Below, in pieces: positions 30,425-41,199 of a DNA stretch of 64,000 bases (its first letter is position 1; each line of letters opens with the position of its first letter). The notes under the pieces were generated by a model, which was given only the letters and a program-made list of their open reading frames with translations, made no database searches and was not told the origin of the DNA. A program made the position numbers and the translations under genes. Source of the stretch: Athripsodes cinereus (lineage: Eukaryota > Arthropoda > Insecta > Trichoptera > Leptoceridae); the NCBI GenBank assembly GCA_947579605.1, contig OX388319.1, positions 23,573,447-23,637,446 of the forward strand, read 5' to 3'.

Positions 30425-30560
30425 TAAGGACCCATGAAGTCTTTGGCAAACAATAGATCTCCCACTAAAGTTTTTAAGTGTCTTTTAAGAGACGTCGCAT
30501 ATAAACCATTTAATATCTTAAATTCAGCAAAGGGGTATGTCAACCATTCTGGATATCTTA
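30425..30560 (+). repeat. Family A 5' half
   Basis: TTGGCAAACAATAGATCTCC, CACTAAAGTTTTTAAGTG, TCTTAAATTCAGCAAAGGGG, ACCATTCTGGATATCTTATT. Confidence 0.6.
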
Positions 30561-30600
30561 TTTATTTAATTTTTTTTATTATAACGAATGTTAGACCAAC

Positions 30601-30727
30601 ATGAAAAGCCTAGTCCCGTCTCCGATATAGGTATATATTATATTATTCTCAAGGACGTCCACTCGTTTGCGAGTAAAATAGTATATTTGAACAAAGCATG
30701 CCCGATGTGAAAAGCCTAGTCCCGCCA
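30601..30727 (+). repeat. Direct repeat, two copies ~105 bp apart
   Basis: TGAAAAGCCTAGTCCCGTC at 30601 and TGAAAAGCCTAGTCCCGCC at 30708. Possible subterminal repeats of an unrecognised element. Confidence 0.55.
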
Positions 30728-31304
30728 CTGCTACATACACAATATTATGTATAGAAAGAATTAAAGTAGTAATAATAATGACTACACGGTATTTACAAAA
30801 GCTCTTTCAGAATTTTCCGTGAAAATTACAAGTTTTTCTAAGTACTCGTTTGAAATTTCCTCGATCAAGATTTGCTTTTTTATTATTAGACCTTGTAAAT
30901 TAAATAATGAATTCCTTGTTGTTTCTGCTTCAAAAGATACTTCATTTATTTTTTCAATTTTTTATACTAGGATAAGACATCTTGTTTTGTGTGACTTATG
31001 TGTTCCCGATGTTTGCATTCTTTAATAACAAAATATTTATAAAAGTATTTTCAATTTGTATTTTGTAATATTCAAACATAGATGTAGTGTATTCCTGTAC
31101 ACTACAGTTAATAAATAGGATCTTTGGAGGATGATTAAGCAGAGGCGGTGCACTAATAAACTTTTATTTACAATAATAACCTACAAAATTATATACAATA
31201 CTGTAGTGAGTATCATGTCCTACACCAATAGTTACTCAAAGATGAGAATTCGTGTCGAACTTAATGGTTGGTATCAAAAAGCCTCGCTTTCAAGTGAGGT
31301 CTAT
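30728..31304. other. Unassigned
   Basis: Plus ORFs 30819-31025 and 31131-31391 show no known domain. The second runs into repeat DNA. Confidence 0.35.
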
Positions 31305-31400
31305 ATGTTTTATTATTATTATTGGACAACATTAAAGTTTCGTTTACGTGCCAAAGCACCTCAAGGACACTGTAAAGTTCTTCAATTCTAGGACATTACA
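31305..31400 (-). repeat. Repeat shared with 63285-63370
   Basis: TATTATTATTATTGGACAA, ACGTGCCAAAGCACCTCAAG, GACACTGTAAAG appears inverted at 63300-63368. In both places it lies just beyond the 3' end of a LINE-a relic. Confidence 0.6.
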
Positions 31401-31414
31401 TCTATCTACATATC

Positions 31415-31905
31415 TATTCCCTCACGCCGTATCCCAAGTGGGGTAAGCAGAGAGAATGGAACGCCAATTAGATCTGTTCTTACATACTTCTTTCGCCTCC
31501 TCCACAGTCATACAATTTCTCATGCACGCACGTCGATTTCTCTTACTCAAAACACGGCCGTTCTTGAGAATTTGATCTACATGTAGTTCTCGGACGCCCG
31601 CGCTTCCTCACACCCCTCCTTTCAGACAAGTATATCCTCTTTGTCATTCTTTCCTCTTCCATTCGTTCCACATGACCAAACCATCTCAATTTATTCACAC
31701 GCATTCTATCTACAACACTCCTTTTGCATCCACTCATTCTTCTAATATCATCATTCCTCACTCTATCACGCAACGTTCTACCAGCCATCCTCCTCAGCGA
31801 TCTCATCTCCACAGCATTTATTCCACTTTTGTCCTTCTTCAACCATGTCCACGTTTCGCTTTCATACATAAGTGTCGGTACCAGGATCGTATTGTGCACT
31901 AGCAA
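31415..31905 (-). pseudogene. LINE-a reverse-transcriptase C-terminal relic
   Basis: The minus frame 31905-31543 reads ETWTWLKKDKSGINAVEMRS, LRRMAGRTLRDRVRND, VNKLRWFGHVERMEEERM and KRGRPRTT. A frameshift near the GRPR box is followed by the remaining tail (31530-31415: CACGCACGTCGATTTC, CTCACGCCGTATCCCAAGTG). The LRWFGHVERM and GRPR boxes are typical of LINE polymerase ends. Inactive 5'-truncated copy. Confidence 0.85.
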
Positions 31906-32634
31906 TTATAAAGGCATCCATGTCAGAAGTTACATATTATAATGTATTATATTGAATACTTTGCATACATTATGTATCCACGTCAAGAATATTAGAAAGA
32001 ATACAATATTTAATAGTACCTACTTAATAAAATAAAAGGTTTTTAGGTCCTTTCTGAATGTCTTAAGATAATTGCTACAAACATTGTTAGGTATGTAACA
32101 AAACATTCTCAGGCTTAGACAATACACTACAATAAATATTGTTTATGAGATAAGGAACACTCTGTACATAACACAATACCTACCCACGTTAATCCTCTAA
32201 TCGCTACACACTCTACGCCACCGGACCGTAGAACACGGGTGGCTACTACGGATGTAGGATCGTAGCGTCGTAGATGCGTGTACTCTGTACATCTATAATA
32301 TGTATGTATGATTATTTCAGGTACTTAATAGGTACATTATAAAACATGCTAAATACCTACACATTTAGTACTATACACAGAAGCGATTCAAGGATTGGAT
32401 AATTCAAGTAGAAATCTGAAGAGTTTTTTTTTTAATATGATATTCGAAAACTTTTTGAAAAGAGTGGCTAATCTATTCTATACTAGTAGCTCAAATAGAA
32501 CAAATTCATTAATTGTTTCAGAATTAACTTTGTATCACTTGATTTTAATTTTTATAGCACAATTCATTTAATAAATTACATAATTTTCGTTTGGAACAGG
32601 TTTGATTTTATCATACATGTTAAAGCAGTTTCGA
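31906..32634. other. Unassigned
   Basis: A CGTAG-rich part at 32210-32290 (GGACCGTAGAACACGGG, GTAGGATCGTAGCGTCGTAG) recalls 18315 and 19735. Nothing else recognised. Confidence 0.35.
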
Positions 32635-33000
32635 TCAATCTATATCTACACGATGTATTCCATAAATGGGATAGCCAGTGGACTAACAGTAATTAATAAA
32701 CATTTAGGTCGTCTTCTCCATGTCAATAAATAATAAGGTAATCATAATGGGTAGTAAAACTCTTCGCTGCTGAATATAAAATTTTAAAGGGCTTGTTCAT
32801 TTTTTTTTACGAATATCAGGTAACTTAGACAAATTGCATTTGGCGATCGACTACAAACGAACTTTTCGACAATGTACATACTCGTATAATGTTATGGTAC
32901 ATTGTCGAAAAATTTGTTTGTAGTCGATCGCCAAATGCAATTTGTCTAGGTACCCAGCTCTTTAAAGTAAGACACTCGCAAACTTGCGGAAAAGATTGAG
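32635..33000 (-). repeat. Family A copy split by a foldback insertion
   Basis: First part TTCCATAAATGGGATAGCCA, CTTCTCCATGTCAATAAAT, TTCGCTGCTGAATATAAAA. After the inverted repeat at 32824-32950 the head resumes with AGACACTCGCAAACTTGCGG and AAAAGATTGAG. Confidence 0.65.
32824..32950. mobile_element. Foldback insertion, 54-bp arms
   Basis: AGACAAATTGCATTTGGCGA to GACAATGTAC faces its complement with about three mismatches; the 20-bp loop is ATACTCGTATAATGTTATG. It interrupts a family A copy, so it is younger than that copy. Confidence 0.8.
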
Positions 33001-33199
33001 TGACATATCGTTAGCCGAAGGTCAACAGAACAAAATACGTTGCAACCAATGCACAATGAAGTATACAACTGAAAAATATAACGGTTCACAGTGCAAGAAT
33101 AAATATTATATTTGCACCTTAATCTGTACCATTGACAGCAACGAATACATTATTACAACACTATGAGATGTAGATATAAAATAAAAGTATAACAACAAA

Positions 33200-33350
33200 A
33201 CTCCGTCATCCCCAATCTGACCGCTACTGCCACCCCCCATCCTCCCCATATTCACACACACTACCCCCTAATGAACCCCCCGGCGGTGCTCGCACTGTCC
33301 CCTGTTACCACCCACACATACACATGCTCACACACGGCAGCTTACCCCAT
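33200..33350. other. C-rich island
   Basis: GCCACCCCCCATCCTCCCCA, ACACTACCCCCTAATGAACC, CCCCGGCGGTGC. No frame or repeat recognised. Confidence 0.5.
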
Positions 33351-33654
33351 TTTTTGGTAAATATGAATGTATAAAACCTACCTTTTAGGTATGCGAGTAA
33401 TGCGTTGTTGACAATTTATGAAAATTGGTAATTATACAAATAGCCTTTAAAATATCTTACTTTATCTTCTATAAAAGACATTCAACACGACAATACACAT
33501 ATTACGATGCACTAAATACATATACATGTAACACTAAGACCCAGAACAATGGCATTATTATTAAAAAGGGCATTATTAAGTAAATCGAAACCTTACACTA
33601 GATAAAATAACAGCTCATTTTTAAGACCAACCTACATTACATACATTGTATATC

Positions 33655-33930
33655 CGTTGGTTTGATCTGCAACAATTTATCATACACGCACGCCGATTTC
33701 TCCTACTCAAATTACGTTGATAATTTGATCCACGTGATCAAGCTCTTAGACAAATACACCCTCTTCGTCATCGTTTCATTATTCATTTGTTCCACACTTC
33801 CAAACCATTGTAAAATATTATAACGAACCGTTATTTATACGCATTCTGTGCACGACATTCTTCTTGCATCAGTTAATTCTTCTAATATTCTTATTCCTCA
33901 CTCATCACGCAACGTTTTACCAACCGAGTA
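33655..33930 (-). pseudogene. LINE-a C-terminal relic, strongly decayed
   Basis: TTTATCATACACGCACGCCG, CAATTTGATCCACGTGATC (similar), TACACCCTCTTCGTCATCG, TCATCACGCAACGTTTTACC match the order of 31500-31800 with several gaps. Confidence 0.7.
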
Positions 33931-34004
33931 CCAAATGTAAATTATCCATTTTCTTCAAGGCATAGCCAAAATAAATAGTCGAGTTTCGCCACTGAGATAC
34001 ATAG

Positions 34005-34050
34005 TTAGGTTAGGTTAGGTTAGGTTAGGTTAGGTTAGGTTAGGTTAGGT
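34005..34050 (+). repeat. Interstitial telomere-type repeat (TTAGG)9
   Basis: Nine uninterrupted TTAGG units plus one T. TTAGG is the ancestral insect telomere unit. Here it stands alone inside AT-rich DNA rather than at a chromosome end. Perfect units suggest a recent origin, for instance telomerase-filled break repair or a tail of a telomere-linked retrotransposon. Confidence 0.95.
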
Positions 34051-35569
34051 ATACTTTTATAATTAATTTATCTAGACATTCTGTGAAACGTCTTATTTAA
34101 TACCATTGTTTTTAACATACATCGCTGGTACATACTATCTATCCTTTGGACACGTTTATAATTATCTGTTAAAAATATACAAAACTCTCTTTATACACAA
34201 ATACAAATACAAACCAATATACCACTACAAATACATAAAATATTATGTAATATTTTATCATTACAAACACACTCAAAATAATGTGATATAACAAATATAT
34301 TTTACTAACTACTATACCTAGCTTTGTACGGTATAAAAAACGTTACATAAAATACGTAAATCTTGCGTATAATTTTGAATATTTTTTTTCAGTATTCCAT
34401 ATTGAATAGTTTGTTTCTTTCTACCACTTAGTATTACGTCACTGCATATTCAAAATGAGGTATGTGCAGTGATATGTTACAACTAGATTCGCAATGTCAT
34501 ACAAATATTACCTAAAAATGTGTACCCACCCGTCGAGGTACAATACCTGAGTAATATATATTCATCTCTTTTCTTTTGTATATATTCATCTCTATCTACC
34601 GGCCTTTGTCGTCTGTAATAATCCCCATTCTCATATTGTCTATCTCTTGTTATCTACAAACAATTTATATGTGTGTCGCTTTTTTTCAAACTAAAAATTG
34701 CGGCACCAAGGACCGCAAAGAGATTTTATTGATGGTACATGTTTGAGATTCATATTGCAAATCTAGGTATAACATATCACTGGGTATGTGCGAACATCTC
34801 TATTCAGGCATACCTACTCTTTAAAAACTGTTGAGTAGGGCGTTAAAATTGTTGTTGGGACTTTTTATCGGCATGTGATGCTCCTATCCAGAACACAACG
34901 CTACAACATATTAGCCCTACTCAAAAGCAAAGGATTATTGCAGTTCCGATTTAATATGATTTAGTGACATCTCAGTCTTAAAGAGAGATAGCGTTGTCAT
35001 AACTTTTTCACTCACACCATCATAGCATTTCTCACAATGTCAGCGGACTATATGTCAAAATATATAAATTGTTCTTTTTGTACCAATAAAAGTGCCATAA
35101 ATAATCAATTTACATATAATTTACAAATCAAAGACGAGCCAAAACACATCCAAGCAAAACAGCAGCTGTCAAAAATTAACTAAAGATTCAAAATGGCCGA
35201 CCTTGTCAGCATAAGTAAGGGACATGAGTACCAATATAACGCTACAAAAAAATCAAAAATCAGATATACGTAGCCCACGGAAATTCAAAATTCGCGATAC
35301 TTTTTGAACAGAGTAGTATATCCATAATAGTCAAAAATTGAATTTTCTATACAATATTGAGTAAGTTAATTATGTAAAGAATAATTTTGTAAGATTATAC
35401 ATTGACGAGTATATTATAGTAATACATCGAGTATGGATTTTCTTCTTCATTCCTCCCTATTAACTGATAGTCTGTTAAGTTCTACATCTGTATGTGCCAC
35501 AGTGCATGGCCTTTACGATTAATTTAGCTTTATTTTAGACTCAATAAGTAATTAAACCTTTTATTTTGT
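34051..35569. other. Unassigned; possible old TIR element
   Basis: TACCTACTCTTTAAAAACTG near 34811 and its loose complement TACTTTTTGAACAGAGTAG near 35300-35318 could be ends of a ~510-bp element, with CTACTCAAAAGC repeated near 34918. The match is weak. The ORF at 34106-34291 is Lys/Tyr low complexity. Confidence 0.3.
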
Positions 35570-35825
35570 AGAGTCTTCAATAAAGTGGAGTACCCGGTAA
35601 AGAATTGGTCTCCCACTCTTCTGCGTAAGTTTTCGAGTGTCCTGTAAAAGGCAGGTGTTCGAAATATTAAGACATTTTACATCTTAAATTCAGCGATGAG
35701 GTTTGCCACCTATCCTGAATGTCTTTATTTTATATTGGCACGGAGAGAACAGCTTGCATGTTTCTTACATGCAGCTGATCTGCTGGCTACCCCACTTGTG
35801 GGATATGCCGTGATGGTATAGTCTT
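35570..35825 (+). repeat. Family A, reference copy
   Basis: Best-preserved plus copy: GTGGAGTACCCGGTAAAGAA, GTCTCCCACTCTTCTGCGTA, TTCGAGTGTCCTGTAAAAGG, TTAAATTCAGCGATGAGG, ATCCTGAATGTCTTTATTTT, TTGGCACGGAGAGAACAGCT, ACATGCAGCTGATCTGCTGG, TACCCCACTTGTGGGATATG, CCGTGATGGTATAG. No ORF and no tRNA promoter; the end matches LINE-a/LINE-b tails. Confidence 0.85.
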
Positions 35826-36075
35826 CAATAAGGAATAATATTCTTTATGTCTTCCACATTTTTTGTAAGTTTTCAAGTGTTTTGTAAAAGGTACATAGGT
35901 GTTCGTTGAACTTTACATATATGACAAATTTACATCTCCTGGGATGAGGCATGCTTATCTTGAATATCTTATATCTTTATTGGCAAGGCTAGCACAATTT
36001 CCATGTTTATAACTTGCAGTCAACCCGCTAGCTACCCCGCTTGTGGAATATTTCGGGATGGCATAATAGTACAGC
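35826..36075 (+). repeat. Family A, second copy in tandem
   Basis: Follows the previous copy directly with the same orientation: AAGTTTTCAAGTGTTTTGTA, GATGAGGCATGCTTATCTTG, TACCCCGCTTGTGGAATATT. More diverged than its neighbour, so the pair is not a recent duplication. Confidence 0.7.
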
Positions 36076-36509
36076 AGTAGTAGGTACCTACAAGCTTTTT
36101 CTTTGAAAGTAAGCTAGTATTAAGTCTATAAAGGAAACAATGCAAACATACTGAACTACAAATTAGAACAATATTCATATGCTTATAATTAAAGCTTTAT
36201 CAAACAGTCCTGTATGAGTGTGTGTATGTATTTTTATTTATTAAAAATATTATAAGTAGGTATGTATAAACATTTATTATTTAAATGTATTTGTGTATAA
36301 GCAATAGCAGGCATCTATCTACATACACATTATAATGAATATAAAGTTATTTGCATTTGTGTAATTCATTAATGTACATAGCACAAAGTAGTTGATGATG
36401 TTATTATTATTAAATCTATGTACTCGCATAGCTGAAAAAATCCCGGGGAATATTATTGATCTAGTACATACTAAAGTGCAAATTGTTTAATTTTATGTAT
36501 GAAATAAAT
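36076..36509. other. AT-rich, nothing recognised
   Basis: No ORF or repeat match. Confidence 0.4.
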
Positions 36510-36755
36510 GTTATTAACGTGTAGCACCCGGAAACGAATTGAATTCCCATTATTTTTGGTAAGTTTTCGAGTGTCCTGTAAAATGCAGGTGTTTGAATAA
36601 TAATGACTTCTACATTTTAAATTCAGCGATGAGGTTTGCCACCCATACTGAATGACTATTATTTGCAAGAAATGGACGGCTTGCGTGTTTTTTAAATGAT
36701 GCTGGTCTGCTGGCTATGCCACTTGCGTGATATGCCATGATAGTGTAGTAAATAA
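36510..36755 (+). repeat. Family A copy
   Basis: GTGTAGCACCCGGAAACGAA, TAAGTTTTCGAGTGTCCTGT, GCGATGAGGTTTGCCACCCA, CTGCTGGCTATGCCACTTGC. Confidence 0.8.
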
Positions 36756-37223
36756 ATGTAAAAGAAGTGCAAATTTTACTTTACTTTAAATTAACTCAAT
36801 TTACATAATATTATATTATGAATTCTCGTATGAGTTTGGTATTTTAAATGAAGATCTGGATATATTTATCCGAAACAAAAATTGTTTGACACATTCTATT
36901 TGGATGTTTTTTTTCCACCTCATCCCTCCTCCCTTTTCATTAAGTTCAGTTCAAATTTTATTCTATAAGTTATATTTCCTTTATGGGATCTGTTGATTGA
37001 AATTTGAGGTTGTATCTTCGGTCAGCTGACTACCTAATTGTTCTTTGTTCCATTACTATTCGTTTCCAGGAATTTTACGGTTTTTTTTTGCATTTAAAAT
37101 ATCATAACTTATTCTTAATATATACTTTTGTATGTATGAATGACTTTTGATCTAATTTTCGAACGAAATGCATGCGGAAATCCAAGATGCTTTCCATGGA
37201 TGTATGAGATCATAATATGTTTT
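36756..37223. other. Unassigned
   Basis: A short pyrimidine tract at 36908-36935 is the only feature. Confidence 0.4.
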
Positions 37224-37276
37224 TTTTTTATATATTGTTGAAATAACTTTATTTCTCGGATATTTCAGGAGTCCAA
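37224..37276. repeat. Short repeat shared with 28716-28760
   Basis: TTGAAATAACTTTATTTCTC, GGATATTTCAGGAGTCCAA. Confidence 0.6.
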
Positions 37277-37359
37277 ATTTTTATATATGCGTACGTTTTA
37301 TGAACGTTGTCTTTACTAAGCCTTATATTATGTTAGTTTCGTGTGTTAAATCTATCTTT

Positions 37360-37600
37360 CTATCTATTCCCTCACACCGTAGGCAGAGAGAACGGAACGT
37401 CATATAGATCCATCCTTACAATCTTCTTTCGCTTCCTCCGAATTCATCCAGTTTCTCATACATGCACGCCGACTTCTCTTACTCTACACGCGGCCGACCT
37501 TTAGAATTTGATCCACGTGATCAAACCATGTGGCTCTTGGCCGTCCGGGCTTTCTCACACCCTTTCTTTCAGATAAATACATTCTCTTCGTTAAACTTAC
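37360..37600 (-). pseudogene. LINE-a C-terminal relic
   Basis: CCCTCACACCGTAGGCAGAG, GAACGTCATATAGATCCATC, TCATACATGCACGCCGACTT, GATCCACGTGATCAAACC, GCCGTCCGGGCTTTCTCACA (antisense of the GRPR box). The tail lost CCCCACTTGGGATA. Confidence 0.75.
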
Positions 37601-38154
37601 ACATATTATAAACTCATAGAATACATACTTCATTGATAAAGAAAACATCAATAAAATATAAATATACTCTCACTGAAGAAATACATTTCAGTGACAAAAT
37701 AGATAGGCACATTTTCCGCTAGGCTTTTATAGTATCAGCACTAGAAATTATTGCAATTTCTTCCAACTAACCACATAACAAAGACAGACGCCACCTTGAT
37801 GGGAAAGACAGATAAAATACAGAGAAATTTTATTATCTTATCTTTATTCTAAATACATTGCTCTATGATAGGTGATTCTGATTTAGAATCAACCCTTTTT
37901 AGTTTCAGGATATAATTATGCATTTAGGGTTGTTGCTAGGCGAATAGTAACCCTAGATTACTGCTCTAGGGTAAATTATAGATAAAATTATATATTCACT
38001 AATGAATCTTTACCTACCCTGTAAAGAGTATCAAAACTTGTTAATTCGTACTCGCTTGTTTTAACTATATTTTATTAATTATAGCTACTATATTTTTATG
38101 TGTTACTTTGTGGAAATGCATTATAAAAGGAAATGCATTCCATTTAATTGTTTG
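37601..38154. other. AT-rich, nothing recognised
   Basis: No ORF or family match. Confidence 0.4.
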
Positions 38155-38221
38155 AATTATTAGAAAGTTTTGTGATATTACTGATGATGACTACATTGTA
38201 GTTTAAAACGTTCTAATAATT
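38155..38221 (+). mobile_element. Inverted-repeat element around a hammerhead-like fold
   Basis: AATTATTAGAA (38155-38165) faces TTCTAATAATT (38211-38221), with the outer ATTGTTT also mirrored by AAACAAT-type sequence. The motif of the next entry fills the centre. Confidence 0.6.
38176..38218 (+). ncRNA. Hammerhead-ribozyme-like fold, one core change
   Basis: TATTA, CTGATGA, T, GACTAC-ATT-GTAGTT, TAAA, ACGT, TC, TAATA. Helix I is TATTA/TAATA, helix II six pairs including one G-T, helix III the self-complementary ACGT. CUGAUGA is perfect, but the GAAA strand reads TAAA, so the essential G12 is lost. Confidence 0.5.
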
Positions 38222-38299
38222 AAAACAATCTCATTGTGGAATGAAACAGTGTTTGATTTAATTTAAATATTATATTTTATTAGATGAATTGAGGCAAAT

Positions 38300-38825
38300 C
38301 ATATTATGGACGTGGTTGAAGAAGGACGAAAGTGGAATAAATGCAGTGGAGATGCGATTGTTGAGAAGAATGGTTGGTAAAACGTTGCCTGACAGAGTAA
38401 GGAATGAGGATATTAAGATTCTTTTTTATTATTTTTATTAACACTGTTATGTAATGATGATGTGCAAAAAGAATAAATAAATAAATAAATAAAAATGAGT
38501 GTATGGAAGAGGAGTGTTGTGGATAGAATGCGTTGTAATAAGTTACAAAGGTTTTTTTACATGTGGAACGAATGGATGATGACAAAGATGATAATATATT
38601 TATCTGAATATGGGGTGGTGAAAAAGCGCGGGCGTCCGAGAACCACGTGGCTTGAATTCTCAAAGACGGTCGTGTGTTGAGTAAAAGAAATCAACGTGCG
38701 TGTATGAGAAGTTGTATGAATGTGGAAGAAGCGAATGAAGTATGTAAGGATATATATTTATGGCGTTACGTTCTCTCTGCCTACTCCACATGGAATACGG
38801 CGTGAGGGTATAAATAGATATATAG
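38300..38825 (+). pseudogene. LINE-a C-terminal relic split by an insertion
   Basis: First part reads TWLKKDESGINAVEM, LLRRMVGKTLPDRVRNEDIK; the second starts MSVWKRSVVDRMRCNKLQRF and goes on to KKRGRPRTTWLE, then frameshifts through SCMNVEEANEVCKDI to GCCTACTCCACATGG and GGCGTGAGGGTATAAATAGA. The relic at 31905 shows that DIRRMSG should be continuous, so the 38412-38492 stretch is a later insertion. Confidence 0.85.
38412..38492 (+). mobile_element. Retroposon 3'-end fragment nested in LINE-a
   Basis: TTATTTTTATTAACACTG, GATGATGTGCAAAAAGAATA, AATA repeats, identical in type to 9076 and 20551. Confidence 0.75.
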
Positions 38826-39064
38826 ATTCATGAATAATTGGGGTTAGTTGGAAGGAATCATGCCTCCGCGATAAACTCGTCCTCATATATATATTGATTG
38901 TATTACTGTATTTAATTTAAATGTATTCCTGTGTACCTAAAATTCCTTGTAATTTATAATAATAATAATAATAATCTTTATTTCAGATCTCATAGTGGAT
39001 TGTGCAAGCCTCTCAGGTCCATAGTAATTACATAATTATAAACATACAAAAACTACTACTACTA

Positions 39065-39315
39065 CTATACTACTATACCATCACGGCATATCCCACAAGT
39101 GGGGTAGCCAGCAGATCAGCTGCATGTAAGAAACATGCAAACTGTCCTCTTCGTGCCAATATAAAATCAAGACATTCAGGATGGGTGGCAAACCTCATCG
39201 CTGAATTTAAGATGTAAAATGTCTTAATTTTTTCGAACACCTGCCTTTTACAGGACACTCGAAAACTTACGCAGAAGAGTGGGAGACCAATTCTTTACCG
39301 GGTGCTCCACGGGAT
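39065..39315 (-). repeat. Family A copy, well preserved, with A-rich end
   Basis: ACCATCACGGCATATCCCAC, AAGTGGGGTAGCCAGCAGAT, CTCATCGCTGAATTTAAGAT, AGGACACTCGAAAACTTACG, ACCGGGTGCTCCACGGGATG. It is close to the 35570 copy and so among the younger copies. (TAA)n precedes it at 38958-38975. Confidence 0.85.
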
Positions 39316-39720
39316 GACAAAAAAAAAAAAACACAGAATTAAAAAAAAAAAAAATCATAGTAATTATTATTTATTTATTTATTTATTTATTAACGGCTAA
39401 TTAGCCTTTTGCACAATATTTTTTTTACATAGGTACAATATCATAACAAAACAAAACATAGGTACCAAACACAATATTAATAAATCAATATTACAAACAT
39501 ATATAAAAAACATGGGTAGGTAATAATTTATTATAATAATTTATTATAATAATTTATTATAATAATTTGTGGCATTTTATACCTAATGTACAGTTAAGAA
39601 TAAATAAATGTAATTGATTCATTCAAATAACACCTTATTTCAGAACGATTACAATACTATGTATGTATATTTAAATAGCTTAGTTTAAATCATTATTAGT
39701 TTGGCGTGACACAATGGTTT
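39316..39720. repeat. Simple repeats: (TTTA)n and 15-bp units
   Basis: TTATTTATTTATTTATTTATT at 39368-39390 with CGGCTAATTAGCCTTTTGCA behind it looks like an antisense retroposon end. ATAATTTATTATAAT recurs with period 15 at 39521-39568. Confidence 0.65.
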
Positions 39721-41150
39721 TGTTCTCCTATTTAAATCCAATAAAATTTGGTTAGAAAACGTTAATTTAATTGTTTGAAAATAACCCGAAATAGAAGGTA
39801 GAATGTGTTTGGATACAACTATGTATGTAAACAGGTAATCCCCAATAAAATAGATTATAGTCATAGTAGGGAGACGGATAACATACTAGCAGTTTTACTG
39901 TCGGATTGATGGAACAATTAACTGCAGTTTTAATATGGGAACTAATTATTTGTTCGGCTATTAATCCATTCGTTCCGCAAGAAAAAATCAGCATTTAAGT
40001 CATTTGCACAGCAAACAATGTTTTAATCGGCAATAAATAAAAAATAAGCGCAACACTTGTTTTACAAACAAACTTGGTTATATCAGCAAATTAACAAATT
40101 TTAACGGCTTAATAAATACTCGCACAGCAAAATAATTAATTGATCAGCAGAATTGTTATTTGAGCAGCAGAATTATTATTTGACCAGCAGAAAATATTAG
40201 ATTAACAATATTTTTCACACACCGATTTACCTTCGGATCCACATGAAGTTTTTGTGATTTCTTAGCAAATTAATGATGACTACGAAAATAATGCCAGTTT
40301 CCGCTTTGCTATATTAACGAAATATCTAACTGAAATGTCGAAAAACGCTAGTGTCGTTCATTCAGATGCTACATAAAAAATCACATAAAAAGATGCTATA
40401 TACAAAGATTTATTATTTGAACAAGATAAAAAATTTAGTTTTCACAAGTTTAATTGAAATTAGCTCACGGTTTGCTGCTCATTTGTTTATTTTGCTGGAC
40501 AAATAATCATTATGCCGGTCAAATTTGCCGGTCGATTAAATAAAGAGTTTTACAATATCATATTATTTTATTTGTCGGCAGAATACATTTTTCTGCTGAA
40601 CATAACATCAATATTATGCTGATCGTTTAAATGATAGCCTTTTAATATGTACCTACATAATGTAGTTTGATTGTTAGAATATTTACCAGCTAAACGAAGT
40701 TTTCTCATTTTACTAGATTTTTACAGCTCCTTGAGAGAAGGAATCAAGAATATTACTCAACAGATACGACAATAGACTGTGCAAACTCCTTAAGGACGAA
40801 ACAGGAAAGGTGATCCGATGCTTACGAATAAACTTAAGCTGGTTTAAGTCCACTTTACCCTCTCTTTACAGATCGACTCTTTTTTATAACTACGTAGTTT
40901 TTCTGCTCAGTCGGATTGTATGAACAGTTACACTCTGTGGTTTTACTGTTTAGTTGAATTGTATGAACAGTTACACTCTGTGGTTTAACTGTTAAGTTGG
41001 ATTGTATGAACAGTTACACTCTGTGGTTTTACTGTTTAGTTGGAGTGTATGAACAGTTACACTCTGTGGTTTTACTGTTTAGTTGGATTGTATGAACAGT
41101 TACACTCTGTGGTTTTACTGTTTAGTTGGATACTGTTTAGTACAAACATT
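39721..41150. repeat. Unrecognised element rich in internal repeats
   Basis: Degenerate ~22-bp units with CAGCAGAATTATTATTTGA occur at 40140-40205. CAGCA/CCGGTCAAAT words are scattered to 40620. A family C word lies antisense at 40795-40865. The head (39890-39935, CAGTTTTACTGTCGGATTGA) resembles the 43-bp array at the end, so the whole block may be one element. Confidence 0.4.
40905..41135 (+). repeat. 43-bp tandem repeat, five copies
   Basis: TGAACAGTTACACTCTGTGG starts at 40921, 40964, 41007, 41050 and 41093, exactly 43 bp apart. Within the unit, AACAGT and ACTGTT can pair. Units differ at a few positions only. Confidence 0.9.
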
Positions 41151-41199
41151 TTTTTCAGAATACAAAAATGTTTTTTAAATAATAAAATATAACATACAT

